The notes below the pieces were generated by a model. The model made no database searches. It had not been told where the DNA came from and saw only the letters and a list, made by a program, of their open reading frames with translations. A program made the position numbers and the translations under genes. A stretch of DNA of 24,678 bases, from the NCBI GenBank assembly GCA_964558715.1, contig CAZLFD010000020.1, positions 1 to 24,678 of the forward strand. Reading direction: 5' to 3'. Shown piece by piece: positions 1 through 8,253 of the stretch (position 1 is its first letter; each line of letters starts with the position of its first letter). The DNA is from JBGSOV01 sp964558715. Its GTDB lineage: Bacteria; Patescibacteriota; Gracilibacteria; CAIRYL01; GCA-016699755.

Positions 1-108
1 CTACCGACAGCGACTTGCCTCATCTGTCACGAGAATTGGGGCTTAGTTCATTTTTGCTTTTTTCAGAAAAAACATGCATGGTAGGCGAGAAGTTTTCGAC
101 CTCTACCG

Positions 109-1758
109 ATGTCCGCACTTTTTCAGCGCCGCAAAAAACGATCGTCGTTCACCGGAACGGCATTTGTCATTATCGTATTAGCAGGAGCATCGTTTTTGCT
201 CTGGCAGATCATTTATTCGCCCGCTGGTGTACAAAAGCAAGTCGTGCTCGAAATCCCCGAAGGTTCGGCAGCTGTGGTACGCATTGACGGCGGCTCGAGT
301 TTTGTCGAAATCCCCGATGTGGGAGCACTTATCGAAGGAGAGTCTGTGCGTGCAACACAAGGAAGCAGTACCGCTTTAACTTTTTTTGACGGCTCGCGCA
401 TCACGCTCGACAGTGGCACCGAGGTAACACTTACGCACGTACGAGAGCACGATGCCGACGCCTCGGTCGATATCGAGGTTACGGTAAAGAGTGGTCGTAT
501 TTGGGCAAGTGTTCCCAGTAAAGTGAACCCGAAATCAAAAGTCAGCCTGACGAATTCTAGTGCTACGGTTGAGACATCAGGTGGTGAGATTTCCCTCAGC
601 GAATCAACTGTCCGTGTTATCAAGGGCAAGGCACAAGTACTCGTTCAGGGTGAACCTTATACCACCTTAGAGATCGGTCAAGAGATCACCATTTTGCCGA
701 ATGATGTTGAAACAATCGTCGCGGGTGGAGTTGGACCTGAGAAAGCACTAGTATCTGCAGAATTTCAAAGCTCTGCATGGTTTACTGCCCACATGAATAA
801 GCAAGAAATTCCGCTTATTGAACCAGACTTATTAGGCGGAGAAATCGTCGAGCCAGAAGAAGCCGTTGCTCAGGAATCTGCCGTGCAGATCATCGAGCCA
901 GCAGGGAACAACGCGCGAGTCACGATTGCCGCAGACACCACGACGATTTCTGGAACTGTTCCTGAAGAAACAGCGAAAGTGCTCGTAAATGACTATGCGC
1001 TGACTCGCTTTATTCCTGGCGATACCGAGTTTACTTATAACGCAGCCCTTGCTTGGGGCACTCTAGAAGAAGGTGCAAATGAGTATGTTGTCGTCGCGCT
1101 CGGCGAGAATGGTGAACGAGAAGAAGCCACAATCACTATTGTCTATGATCCAAATGGCGAAGAGGATGAAACAGCATCAGTCGAGGGGGAAGAAACCGAA
1201 GCCGATTCTGAAGCTGAAACAGGTGTATCGCCCACACCATCTGTATCGCCGAACGTTTCCCCAACTCCCTTGGCAAGTGCTTCTCCTTCCGCCTCACCCA
1301 GTGGTGAACTGACTATCGACGAACCGTCTGATGGTGACACCGTCGATGATGCTTTGATAAATGTAACGGGAAAGGCACCATCAAATGCCGCCAAAATCAT
1401 TGTTGATGATTACACGCTCACAGCATTTACCACCGGAGATGAGACCTGGACGTATCGCATGTCTGACGACTTTGACAATCGACCGCTAGGTGAAAAAGTA
1501 ATCGAAGTCGAAGCATATGATGCTTCTAATACTTTAATCGCCTCTACTGAGATTGTTATCACGATTGAAGAGGCCGAAGAAGAACTCGAATCGAAAGATG
1601 AAAATGAATCAGGGGAAGATGAAGAGACTGCGGAGGCGGAATTCACTCCAACAGCGACTCCAAGTGGAAACGCCACACCAACGCCAAACTGGCCAGAGGA
1701 GCGAGGTGACTTTTTGCCGCCGGTACCAGCAGATGATCAGGGCGGCCCGACCATCTGA
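109..1758 (+). CDS. Membrane-anchored FecR-domain protein with duplicated beta-sandwich repeats
   Basis: The 549-residue product has a basic N-terminus and one membrane helix (about residues 16-36) with no signal-peptidase site, so the bulk should lie outside the membrane. Residues about 75-200 resemble a FecR domain (GESVRATQGSSTALTFFDGS, then a strand-rich stretch). Two homologous units follow at about 259-347 and 400-487; matching segments are AKVLVNDYALTRFIPGD and AKIIVDDYTLTAFTTGD. They look like Ig-like or Big-type sandwiches. An acidic, then Ser/Pro/Thr-rich linker (350-399) separates them, and a second acidic and Pro-rich tail ends the protein. Known FecR proteins relay iron signals to a sigma factor, but no FecI-like or TonB gene is nearby, so a structural or envelope-sensing role is more likely here. 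The next gene begins two bases after the stop. No Shine-Dalgarno sequence is seen before the ATG. Confidence 0.8.
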   Translation: MSALFQRRKKRSSFTGTAFVIIVLAGASFLLWQIIYSPAGVQKQVVLEIPEGSAAVVRIDGGSSFVEIPDVGALIEGESVRATQGSSTALTFFDGSRITLDSGTEVTLTHVREHDADASVDIEVTVKSGRIWASVPSKVNPKSKVSLTNSSATVETSGGEISLSESTVRVIKGKAQVLVQGEPYTTLEIGQEITILPNDVETIVAGGVGPEKALVSAEFQSSAWFTAHMNKQEIPLIEPDLLGGEIVEPEEAVAQESAVQIIEPAGNNARVTIAADTTTISGTVPEETAKVLVNDYALTRFIPGDTEFTYNAALAWGTLEEGANEYVVVALGENGEREEATITIVYDPNGEEDETASVEGEETEADSEAETGVSPTPSVSPNVSPTPLASASPSASPSGELTIDEPSDGDTVDDALINVTGKAPSNAAKIIVDDYTLTAFTTGDETWTYRMSDDFDNRPLGEKVIEVEAYDASNTLIASTEIVITIEEAEEELESKDENESGEDEETAEAEFTPTATPSGNATPTPNWPEERGDFLPPVPADDQGGPTI

Positions 1759-1760
1759 TT

Positions 1761-2417
1761 ATGCCTGGAACACGACTGTCATTATGGAGCCGATTCTTTC
1801 TGTTGTCGGCGATTTTTTTGATGATCCCGCTTGTGCTCGTGGGCATTTACGGAAAGTTAAGTATCTATGATCCGATTTCGGTTCCAGAAAAACCGATTGC
1901 CATAGTCTTTGGCGCGGCGGCGTGGGGGCGAGAGCCCTCTTCAATATATGCCGATCGTTTGCAGCAGGCAGCAGAACTTTTCTTTGCAGGCAAGGTGCAG
2001 GCGATACTCGTATCCGGCGATAATTCCGAACTGTATTATAATGAGCCGGTTGTCGGCAAAACCTTTCTTGTTGAAGAAATCGGTGTGCCGGCGCAGCATG
2101 TACACCTTGATTATGCCGGCTTTAGAACGTTTGATACTTGCGCGCGTGCAAAACAGATCTTTCAGATCGATGCGGCGATACTTGTCACGCAAACCTTTCA
2201 TTTACCAAGAGCGATCTTTTATTGCCGAACTTCTGGCATAGATGCCGTGGGCGTTGGCGCTGATAAGCGCACATATCGGGGGATCGTGCGTTATGTTTTG
2301 CGTGAACAAGCGGCACGCTGGACCGCTTTTTGGGAGGCAACCATCTTCCGTCATCCTCCGACGGTATTGGGCCCACCGGCACCGATTTCGTCTTTTTCAG
2401 ATACTTCCGTACAATAA
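1761..2417 (+). CDS. SanA/YdcF-like DUF218 membrane protein
   Basis: The 218-residue protein has an N-terminal membrane helix (about 10-32) followed by a DUF218 domain. The domain pattern is clear: VFGAA near the start, ILVSGDN, then the DYAGFRTFDTCARA segment and VTQTFHLPRAIFYC. This layout matches SanA (the E. coli vancomycin-exclusion protein) more closely than the shorter YdcF form. Family members are tied to envelope barrier function, but their reaction is not settled. The gene starts two bases after the FecR-type gene and ends five bases before tgt, so the three are probably one transcription unit. There is no Shine-Dalgarno sequence. The last 25 or so residues are Pro-rich and poorly conserved in appearance. 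Confidence 0.82.
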   Translation: MPGTRLSLWSRFFLLSAIFLMIPLVLVGIYGKLSIYDPISVPEKPIAIVFGAAAWGREPSSIYADRLQQAAELFFAGKVQAILVSGDNSELYYNEPVVGKTFLVEEIGVPAQHVHLDYAGFRTFDTCARAKQIFQIDAAILVTQTFHLPRAIFYCRTSGIDAVGVGADKRTYRGIVRYVLREQAARWTAFWEATIFRHPPTVLGPPAPISSFSDTSVQ

Positions 2418-2422
2418 AATCC

Positions 2423-3550
2423 ATGTTTTTTCAGCTCCACACTACCGATGGCAATGCCCGACGCGGGCAAATCACCACAGCTCGCGGCAACATTCAAACC
2501 CCGGCCTTTATGCCCATCGCCACGCAAGGGGCGATCAAGGCTGGCATCACGCCAGATGACCTTCGTAGTATGGGGGCAGAGATGGTACTCGCTAATACGT
2601 TCCATCTGCATTTGCGACCGGGTGAAACTGTTGTCGAGGCGTTTGGCGGTATCCAAAAATTCAGTGGTTGGAAAGGCCCCATGTTGACTGATTCGGGCGG
2701 GTTTCAGGTGTTTTCGCTCGCGAAGATCCGCAAGATCACCAACGCAGGAGTCGAGTTTCAATCGCCACTGAACGGTGACAAAGTCTTTTTTACACCCGAA
2801 AAAGTGATGCAGATCGAGCACGCTTTGGGTGCCGATATTATCATGGCATTCGACGAATGCCCGCCGTACCCTGCCGAAAAGGTCGGGGTCGAAGCAGCAG
2901 TACAGCGCACGACTGCGTGGGCAAAAAAATGCACGATAGAACACAAAAAACTTCTCGAGAAGTCTGGCAAGCAGCAATATCTCTTCGGTATTGTGCAAGG
3001 CGGAATCCACTCTGACCTGCGCCGCCGCTCAGCCGAAGAACTGCTCGCTTTCGACTTTCCTGGCATGGCGATTGGTGGCTTGTCTGTGGGTGAACCGAAC
3101 GAGCATATGTATGATATCTGTGAATTTTTAAATCCCATTCTCCCTACCGAAAAACCACGCTATTTGATGGGGGTCGGCACGCCGCGTGATCTGCTAGAGG
3201 CGGTGCAACGCGGTATCGATATGTTTGACTGTGTGCTGCCCACGCGCAACGGTCGGCATGGGAAAGCATTTACCAGCGAGGGTGACATCAATATTATCGG
3301 CGCAAAATATCAGCTTGATCAAAATCCGCTCGACCCAAATTGTGATTGCATGGTCTGTCAGCAATTTACCCGTGGCTACTTGCGTCACATCATGAAGGGA
3401 GGGGAAATACTGGGAATGCGCTTGCTGACACATCATAACTTGTATTTTTATCAGCATTTGATGCGCGATATCCGCACGGCGATTGAGGTAGGCCGGTTCG
3501 CGCTTTTTAAAAAAGAATTTCTTGCTCAATACCAATCTATGGATAGTTGA
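2423..3550 (+). CDS. tgt: Queuine/preQ1 tRNA-ribosyltransferase
   Basis: This enzyme exchanges guanine-34 for preQ1 in tRNAs with GUN anticodons. At 375 residues it has the usual bacterial length. Visible signatures are DSGGFQVFSL (Asp90, the base-binding or acid residue), FDECPPYP, QGG and GGLSVGE in the substrate pocket, and FDCVLPTRNGRHG, in which Asp269 is the expected nucleophile. The zinc site is CDCMVC plus a downstream His. An in-frame start exists 93 bases upstream inside sanA, but the protein family begins at MFFQLHTTD, so the ATG at 2423 is preferred. No preQ1 synthesis genes are in the window, so the base may be salvaged or made elsewhere. Confidence 0.95.
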   Translation: MFFQLHTTDGNARRGQITTARGNIQTPAFMPIATQGAIKAGITPDDLRSMGAEMVLANTFHLHLRPGETVVEAFGGIQKFSGWKGPMLTDSGGFQVFSLAKIRKITNAGVEFQSPLNGDKVFFTPEKVMQIEHALGADIIMAFDECPPYPAEKVGVEAAVQRTTAWAKKCTIEHKKLLEKSGKQQYLFGIVQGGIHSDLRRRSAEELLAFDFPGMAIGGLSVGEPNEHMYDICEFLNPILPTEKPRYLMGVGTPRDLLEAVQRGIDMFDCVLPTRNGRHGKAFTSEGDINIIGAKYQLDQNPLDPNCDCMVCQQFTRGYLRHIMKGGEILGMRLLTHHNLYFYQHLMRDIRTAIEVGRFALFKKEFLAQYQSMDS

Positions 3551-3574
3551 AAATCCTCACGAACCTGCTACAAT
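3547..3574 (+). promoter_or_regulatory. Sigma70-type promoter with extended -10
   Basis: TTGAAA (3547-3552) and TACAAT (3569-3574) are separated by 16 bases, and TGC directly precedes the -10 as an extended element. Transcription should start near 3581, about 15 bases before the ATG at 3596. It would drive the zinc-ribbon membrane gene and serB, and it separates them from the tgt operon. Confidence 0.65.
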
Positions 3575-3595
3575 ATCTCTAGTTTTTCTCATAAC

Positions 3596-4855
3596 ATGCA
3601 GCTGTTTTCTACATTTCGTACAGCAAAAGATCGGCTGACAAAAATAGGAAAGCATGAACCGCTTAGCTTTTTTTCCATCGTCCTCATCATAGCTTTGGAT
3701 ATTTTTGTGCTAGTAAATCTCTTTCAAGGGCTGGCATTGCAAAGTAGTCAATTGCGACAACCGAATGAGGTGATTCCTTATGAATGCACAAATCTGATCC
3801 GCATTGATGATGAGAATCGTACACGATTTCAGTATGAAGCCGACTTGGTAACTGCCGTACTTGATCGGTCACGGAATTATTATGCAGATGGGCAATACAA
3901 ATACGGGAGTGATTTTATCAATGAGTCGCGCAATAAAGCTATCGACACGGCATGCCGCGCGATCTTTGACGCCGCAACAGCCCTGAAAGATGATTCTGCT
4001 GTCGCGAACCTCGATCTTCAACTTTCAGGCAAGCAGACGAATTTGCGCTCTTTAGAAAATACAATAAGGCAACGTGAGCAAGATTACGATACCATGCTAC
4101 TCGAGCGCATTGCCGGTCAAGAAGCCAATGAATCAATCATCACCGGTCGCGCGGATGATGTGCGCTCTGAAATCGATGGATTGGAAGCGCAAAAGGACAA
4201 TACCGAAGCAAGCATAGCTGCCATACAAGCAGAAATTATTGCTACAAATGTCGCCCAATCCCTGATTGCAGCTGTCGATAACAATCGCCAAACTATTGAA
4301 GACCTCGATGATTCGTTGCGTTTTTGGTATCCACTCAAAAAATTCACCTTTGAGTTCCTCTTTCTCGTGCCGCTGCTTATCTTTTTCTTCTGGCTGCACC
4401 GCCGTAGTGTCGCCAAAAAAAATGAGCTACTGGTTTTGGTATCCGCCCATTTGCTCGTTGTGGTGATGATTCCCGTCATCATCCGAATCTTCAATCTACT
4501 TCTCAATATCCTCCCTTTTCACTTTTTGGCAGACATTTTTCATCTTCTGGAGGAACTCGGTCTCGTTACGTTATGGAATTATCTCCTTATCTTTATCGCT
4601 ATCGGTATAACGATCGGCCTCATCTATTTCGTGCAGAAGAAGCTCTTCAACCGTGAGCGACTGTACCTGAAACGAATATCACAGAAGCAATGTACCAGCT
4701 GTGGAACACGGCTCGATGCGGAGCACAGATACTGTTATAAGTGTGGTGCTCAGCAGTTGGTAGAATGCGCAAAATGTCACCAACTAACCTTCGCTGAAGG
4801 ATTGCACTGCACCCACTGTGGGACTGATGCATTCAGGAGTACGAAGGAACAATGA
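3596..4855 (+). CDS. Four-helix membrane protein with coiled coil and C-terminal double zinc ribbon
   Basis: I do not recognise this 419-residue protein as a named family. It has a membrane helix at about 24-46, then a charged segment of about 200 residues with coiled-coil character between about 135 and 240. Three further helices lie at about 251-268, 277-307 and 323-346. The C-terminus carries two CxxC pairs twice: Cys366/369/380/383 and Cys391/394/405/408, a double zinc ribbon. With four helices both ends face the same side; the zinc ribbons and their basic lead-in (QKKLFNRERLYLKR) suggest the cytoplasm, which would put the coiled coil outside. It has its own promoter, and its stop overlaps the serB start as ATGA, so the two are probably translationally coupled. 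Function is unknown. Confidence 0.75.
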   Translation: MQLFSTFRTAKDRLTKIGKHEPLSFFSIVLIIALDIFVLVNLFQGLALQSSQLRQPNEVIPYECTNLIRIDDENRTRFQYEADLVTAVLDRSRNYYADGQYKYGSDFINESRNKAIDTACRAIFDAATALKDDSAVANLDLQLSGKQTNLRSLENTIRQREQDYDTMLLERIAGQEANESIITGRADDVRSEIDGLEAQKDNTEASIAAIQAEIIATNVAQSLIAAVDNNRQTIEDLDDSLRFWYPLKKFTFEFLFLVPLLIFFFWLHRRSVAKKNELLVLVSAHLLVVVMIPVIIRIFNLLLNILPFHFLADIFHLLEELGLVTLWNYLLIFIAIGITIGLIYFVQKKLFNRERLYLKRISQKQCTSCGTRLDAEHRYCYKCGAQQLVECAKCHQLTFAEGLHCTHCGTDAFRSTKEQ

Positions 4856-5541
4856 GTAGAACGGAAGCCTTTGTCTTTGATTTCGACTCCACTCTCGTTA
4901 CCGTCGAGTCATTCGATGAACTCCTTGGTATTGCACTCGAAGAACGCATCGATAAAGCCGTGATCTACGCTAATATCGAGGCTATCACCGAGGCCGGGAT
5001 GAATGGCGAGATCGACCTTTTAGAATCACTTACCAAACGGCTGCAATTGGTAGAAATCACACAATCACACATTGACGCGGCAATCGAGCTTCTTAAGCAA
5101 GCAATTACTCCTGGTATGGCAGATGTTGTTTCGCATCTCAAATCTTTGAATCATAACATATGCATCATGTCTGGGGGGTTTACCGAGATGATACTGCCGG
5201 TTGCACAAATGCTCGATATTTCACCGGAGAATATTTTTGCCAATCAATTTTGTAAGTCTGACGGAATCGTTACCGGCATCGATTTTGAGAATCCGCTCTC
5301 GCGCAGCAGCGGCAAGGCGGAAATCATTGTTCATTTGAAATCCGCATTGGATACCAAGGTTACTTGTATCGGTGATGGCATGAGTGATGCGATTCCTTAC
5401 CTAAAAGGTGTCGCCGACGAATTCTGGGGTTTTTTCCAAAACAAAGACCGCCCCTCTGTGCGCGAAAAAGCGCCGCACAGTTTTGATTCAAGTACAGAGC
5501 TTTTGAGTTATGTGCGGCGCACGAGTAACATCGATAAATGA
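4852..5541 (+). CDS. serB: Phosphoserine phosphatase (HAD family)
   Basis: SerB-type HAD phosphatases remove phosphate from L-phosphoserine, the last step of serine synthesis. The 229-residue protein shows HAD motif I as DFDST (Asp10 nucleophile, Asp12 acid), motif II in IMSGGF (Ser107), motif III Lys155 in SSGKAEI, and motif IV GDGMSD (Asp175, Asp179). DxDST together with SGGF is the phosphoserine phosphatase pattern. A helical cap lies between motifs I and II. The ATG overlaps the preceding gene by four bases, and AGGAG and AAGGA lie just upstream, the only Shine-Dalgarno-like signals I found in the window. serC and serA follow on the opposite strand, which supports the assignment. Another small phosphomonoester substrate cannot be excluded. 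Confidence 0.85.
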   Translation: MSRTEAFVFDFDSTLVTVESFDELLGIALEERIDKAVIYANIEAITEAGMNGEIDLLESLTKRLQLVEITQSHIDAAIELLKQAITPGMADVVSHLKSLNHNICIMSGGFTEMILPVAQMLDISPENIFANQFCKSDGIVTGIDFENPLSRSSGKAEIIVHLKSALDTKVTCIGDGMSDAIPYLKGVADEFWGFFQNKDRPSVREKAPHSFDSSTELLSYVRRTSNIDK

Positions 5542-5562
5542 GTTTTATGAATGGTAAATTTA

Positions 5563-5571
5563 TGTTATAAT
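5563..5571 (+). promoter_or_regulatory. Extended -10 promoter element
   Basis: TGT followed by a perfect TATAAT (5566-5571) sits in an AT-rich stretch just after serB. The possible -35 around 5543-5548 is weak. The element lies 19 bases before the ATG of the small secreted ORF, the same short spacing seen at other promoters here. Confidence 0.6.
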
Positions 5572-5590
5572 AAAATAATTAAAGCCGAAC

Positions 5591-5749
5591 ATGAAACACA
5601 CAGTTCTTTTATACACACTTGTATTTGGCTTTTTCTTCATTACTGCTGATGCAATGCACGCCCAATCCCCCTGCCACGTCGTCGACCCCGGCGAACAGGT
5701 ACCACCAGGCTACGCCTCCCCCAGCTTTGTTTCTCTAACAACCCCATAA
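5591..5749 (+). pseudogene. 52-codon secreted peptide, probable remnant of a longer exported protein
   Basis: An ATG at 5591 opens a 52-codon frame with a classic signal peptide: MKH, a hydrophobic core (about 5-18), then DAMHAQ as a likely cleavage site. The mature part is only about 27 residues, starts SPCHVVDPGEQVPPGYASP, and ends at a TAA. The same frame continues for 22 more sense codons to a second TAA at 5816-5818, as if one stop had interrupted a longer gene. A perfect extended -10 lies 19 bases upstream, so it may still be transcribed. It could be a true small secreted peptide, but truncation of a larger exported protein seems more likely. The family is not recognised. Confidence 0.45.
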
Positions 5750-5828
5750 CCAAAGCCGACTGGTTCTAGCTCCATTGGGAAAAATTTTTCGATTCGTATA
5801 TGTAGGAGCTTGGTATAAGAAATAATTG

Positions 5829-6920
5829 CTACAGCCGAGCATTCTCGAGCAGATTCTCAATATCTGCCATCGAGTGCACCGGAAAGTTGCCGATGCGGAT
5901 CTGCTCGGCTTTTTTACCACCATAGCCTTTGCCGACTTCAATACCTACTGCGCTTAATCTTTCGTGCAGGGCGGCAAGTTCTTCCGCTTCTCCATCGATA
6001 ACGATTACACTTTCGCTGCGGCCTTCTGGGATGGCGATTTTCAGCGTTGGATGATCCGCGAAAAAAGAATAAATCTTTGCTGCTTTCTCTTGGGTTTTTG
6101 CATACAAATCCTCTAGCGTGCCAAAATCCTCTCTTAATTGTCGGGAGATAAAACCGAGCCCTCCAATGTTCAATGTGTTCGGGGTGGTCGGTGTCTGAAA
6201 CTTGCCGTCCATCTTTTTTTCTAAATCAGTCAGGCGATGATGGCAGCCGACATCTTCCCCAGCTTCTTGCATGTTCTTTGCCTTTGTCCAAACTCGCGGG
6301 CCGACGATCAACATCCCCAAACCAGCCGGCAAACCAAAGGCTTTTTGCACGCTAAAGAACCAGGCATCCGCTTGCGCGAAATCATATGCTATCGCGCCCA
6401 TCGAACTTGTTACGTCTACTCCAAGCAACACTTTCGGAAAGCATTCACGGATGGTTTTAATCTCTGCCGGCGAGTAGGCGATACCAGTCGAAGTCTCATT
6501 GGCGGTGATCGCCAAAAATTCAGTACTGGCGTCGGGTGTGATTTCGTCCAAACTTACTCGGGTCTTGCCATCGTCATGGCTGATCTTTTGCACCGTCTTC
6601 TGCGCTTTTTGCGATGTTTTTGTCCACACATTGCCAAAGTTCCCGTTCGAAACATGACAGACTTTTTCATCCACCGCGCTGCGCGTCAAAATCTCCATCC
6701 CCTCGGTGGCGGAATAGGTGTAGAACACGCGATAATCATCTGGAATGCAAAAAAACTCGCGAAAGGCAGTCAGCGAATCTTCCGACAACTTACTGAATTC
6801 TTTGCTGCGATGCGAAATCTCGCCGATGCCGCTTTGAATCTGCTCGCACAAAAAATCGGCAGCGCCATGGTAGAGCTTGGCGGGCCCGACGGTAAAATTG
6901 GTTACGAAATCAGTCGGCAT
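5829..6920 (-). CDS. serC: Phosphoserine aminotransferase (class V, PLP-dependent)
   Basis: SerC converts 3-phosphohydroxypyruvate and glutamate to phosphoserine. The 363-residue protein has the SerC features: NFTVGPAKL at the N-terminus, ISHRSKEF, ITANETSTGI, the cofactor Asp in GVDVTSSMG, and the PLP Lys193 in SVQKAFGLP. TTPNTLNI and the C-terminal EQIRIGNFP also fit the family. The start codon lies inside the 3' end of serA (19-base overlap), which indicates one transcript and coupled translation in the order serA-serC. No Shine-Dalgarno sequence is seen. It converges on the small secreted remnant and on serB. The substrate is inferred from family pattern and from the adjacent serA and serB. 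Confidence 0.9.
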   Translation of the reverse strand: MPTDFVTNFTVGPAKLYHGAADFLCEQIQSGIGEISHRSKEFSKLSEDSLTAFREFFCIPDDYRVFYTYSATEGMEILTRSAVDEKVCHVSNGNFGNVWTKTSQKAQKTVQKISHDDGKTRVSLDEITPDASTEFLAITANETSTGIAYSPAEIKTIRECFPKVLLGVDVTSSMGAIAYDFAQADAWFFSVQKAFGLPAGLGMLIVGPRVWTKAKNMQEAGEDVGCHHRLTDLEKKMDGKFQTPTTPNTLNIGGLGFISRQLREDFGTLEDLYAKTQEKAAKIYSFFADHPTLKIAIPEGRSESVIVIDGEAEELAALHERLSAVGIEVGKGYGGKKAEQIRIGNFPVHSMADIENLLENARL

Positions 6921-8230
6921 TTGAAGACAGGAGAAAGAGAAAGGATTTTTTCGTACAACTCGAGGTCGATTTGCGCTTCAGCGTCGATTACTGCCACGCC
7001 AAGCCCATCGCGCGTTTTTAATATTTGCGTAGTGATGTTGATACCGGCGGCCGAAAAGATATCGTTAATACCCGCCATCACACCCGGCTCGTTTTTGTGG
7101 ATGATGGCGAGGCGTGTTTGACTCGCTTTAAGTGGCCCGGCATTGATTTCGGGAAAATTGAGCGCCATCGAAGAATCTGCACTCAGTACAAAATCACGTA
7201 ATTTGCCGGAGACCTCATCACCCAAAGCCGCCTGTGATTCTTCGGTCGCACCGCCGATGTGTGGTGTTAGAATCACATTCGACATGTTCTGTAATTCCGA
7301 AGCAAAAGGCTCCGCTTTCGATTTTGGCTCGACCGGAAACACATCGAGCGCGGCGCCTTTTAACTGCCCAGACTCAAGCGCGATTTTTAAATCCTCAATA
7401 TTCACAACGCTGCCGCGCGAAAAATTTATTACATAACTTCCGCTTTTCACCTTGGCGAGTGTTGTTTTATTGATCATATCTTTTGTTGCCGGAATACCAG
7501 GTACATGCAGCGAAATCACATCCGCTTTGCTGAGCAACTCATCAAACGTCACTTGTTGGGCGTTGCCCAGCGGGAGGATCGGTCGCACATCGCTGTACAC
7601 CACCTTCATTCCCATGGCCTCTGCCATTACCGAAATCTGCGTGGCGATGTTGCCGTAGCCTACCAATCCCAATGTTTTGCTACGCACTTCGTGGCAATTC
7701 GTTGCCGCTTTTGGCCAGTTGCCGCCGTGCATCTCCATCGATTTCTGCGGAATCTGGCGCATCAGTCCAAAAATTGCACCAATTACCAGTTCCGCCACGG
7801 CACGAGTGCTGCTGAATGGCCCATTAAAAACGGGAATGCCTTGCTCTGCCGCCGCTGCCAAGTCGATATTGTTGACGCCAATACCGTAGCGCCCAATGCA
7901 CAAAAGCTCTTTCGCTTCTGCCAATACTTCTCGCGTAAGCTTGGTTTTACTGCGGATTCCTACCACATGTGCATCGGCCAGTTCTTTCTTCAGCTCATCT
8001 TCGGGCAATGAATCTGGAAATAAGTGCACGTTTTTAAATCCGGCCTTTTCAAAAACATCAATACCAACTGGATGAACGCCATCAAGCAGGCAGACTTTAA
8101 TATTTTCGGAGGAATGCATTGCGCGTAAAAAATAAGATTCCGGAAGATTTTCGCCATATTCTTTTGGTAAGTCCAGCCTTTTTCTTGTTTCCGGTTCGTC
8201 AACAAAAGATTTGTACAATTTTGGCTGCAC
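6902..8230 (-). CDS. serA: D-3-phosphoglycerate dehydrogenase with ACT domain
   Basis: SerA oxidises 3-phosphoglycerate to 3-phosphohydroxypyruvate, the first step of serine synthesis. The 442-residue protein follows the E. coli-type layout: substrate domain, NAD domain, and a C-terminal ACT domain (about 371-442, IHKNEPGVMAGINDIF) that in this type binds serine for feedback control. Catalytic residues are Arg272 (NFSRGS), Glu301 (DVFPVEP) and His324 (TPHIGGATEE). The NAD loop reads GYGNIA, with Ala in place of the last Gly of GxGxxG. The GTG at 8230 adds about 40 N-terminal residues; it was chosen because it lies 21 bases after an extended -10. An ATG at 8119 (MHSSENIKVCLLDG) is an alternative that matches the usual E. 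coli start more closely. Confidence 0.93.
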   Translation of the reverse strand: MQPKLYKSFVDEPETRKRLDLPKEYGENLPESYFLRAMHSSENIKVCLLDGVHPVGIDVFEKAGFKNVHLFPDSLPEDELKKELADAHVVGIRSKTKLTREVLAEAKELLCIGRYGIGVNNIDLAAAAEQGIPVFNGPFSSTRAVAELVIGAIFGLMRQIPQKSMEMHGGNWPKAATNCHEVRSKTLGLVGYGNIATQISVMAEAMGMKVVYSDVRPILPLGNAQQVTFDELLSKADVISLHVPGIPATKDMINKTTLAKVKSGSYVINFSRGSVVNIEDLKIALESGQLKGAALDVFPVEPKSKAEPFASELQNMSNVILTPHIGGATEESQAALGDEVSGKLRDFVLSADSSMALNFPEINAGPLKASQTRLAIIHKNEPGVMAGINDIFSAAGINITTQILKTRDGLGVAVIDAEAQIDLELYEKILSLSPVFKCRLIS

Positions 8231-8244
8231 AGCAATAAGTTTTG

Positions 8245-8253
8245 TGCCACAAT
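8245..8253 (+). promoter_or_regulatory. Extended -10 for the HD hydrolase gene
   Basis: TGC followed by CACAAT (8248-8253) lies 18 bases before the GTG at 8272. There is no good -35 at the normal distance. It shares bases with the serA -10 on the other strand. Confidence 0.4.

Noticed and set aside
2351..3010. A 219-codon minus-strand open frame
   Set aside because: Antisense to tgt and without family features.
5768..5810. AGCTCC/GGAGCT arms with GAAAAATTTTTC inside, as a terminator for serC and the small ORF
   Set aside because: The loop is long, the stem only six pairs, and no U-run follows the arms; not strong enough to call.
6237..7121. A 294-codon plus-strand open frame
   Set aside because: It is antisense to serC and serA, which have complete catalytic motifs; the long frame follows from their codon bias.
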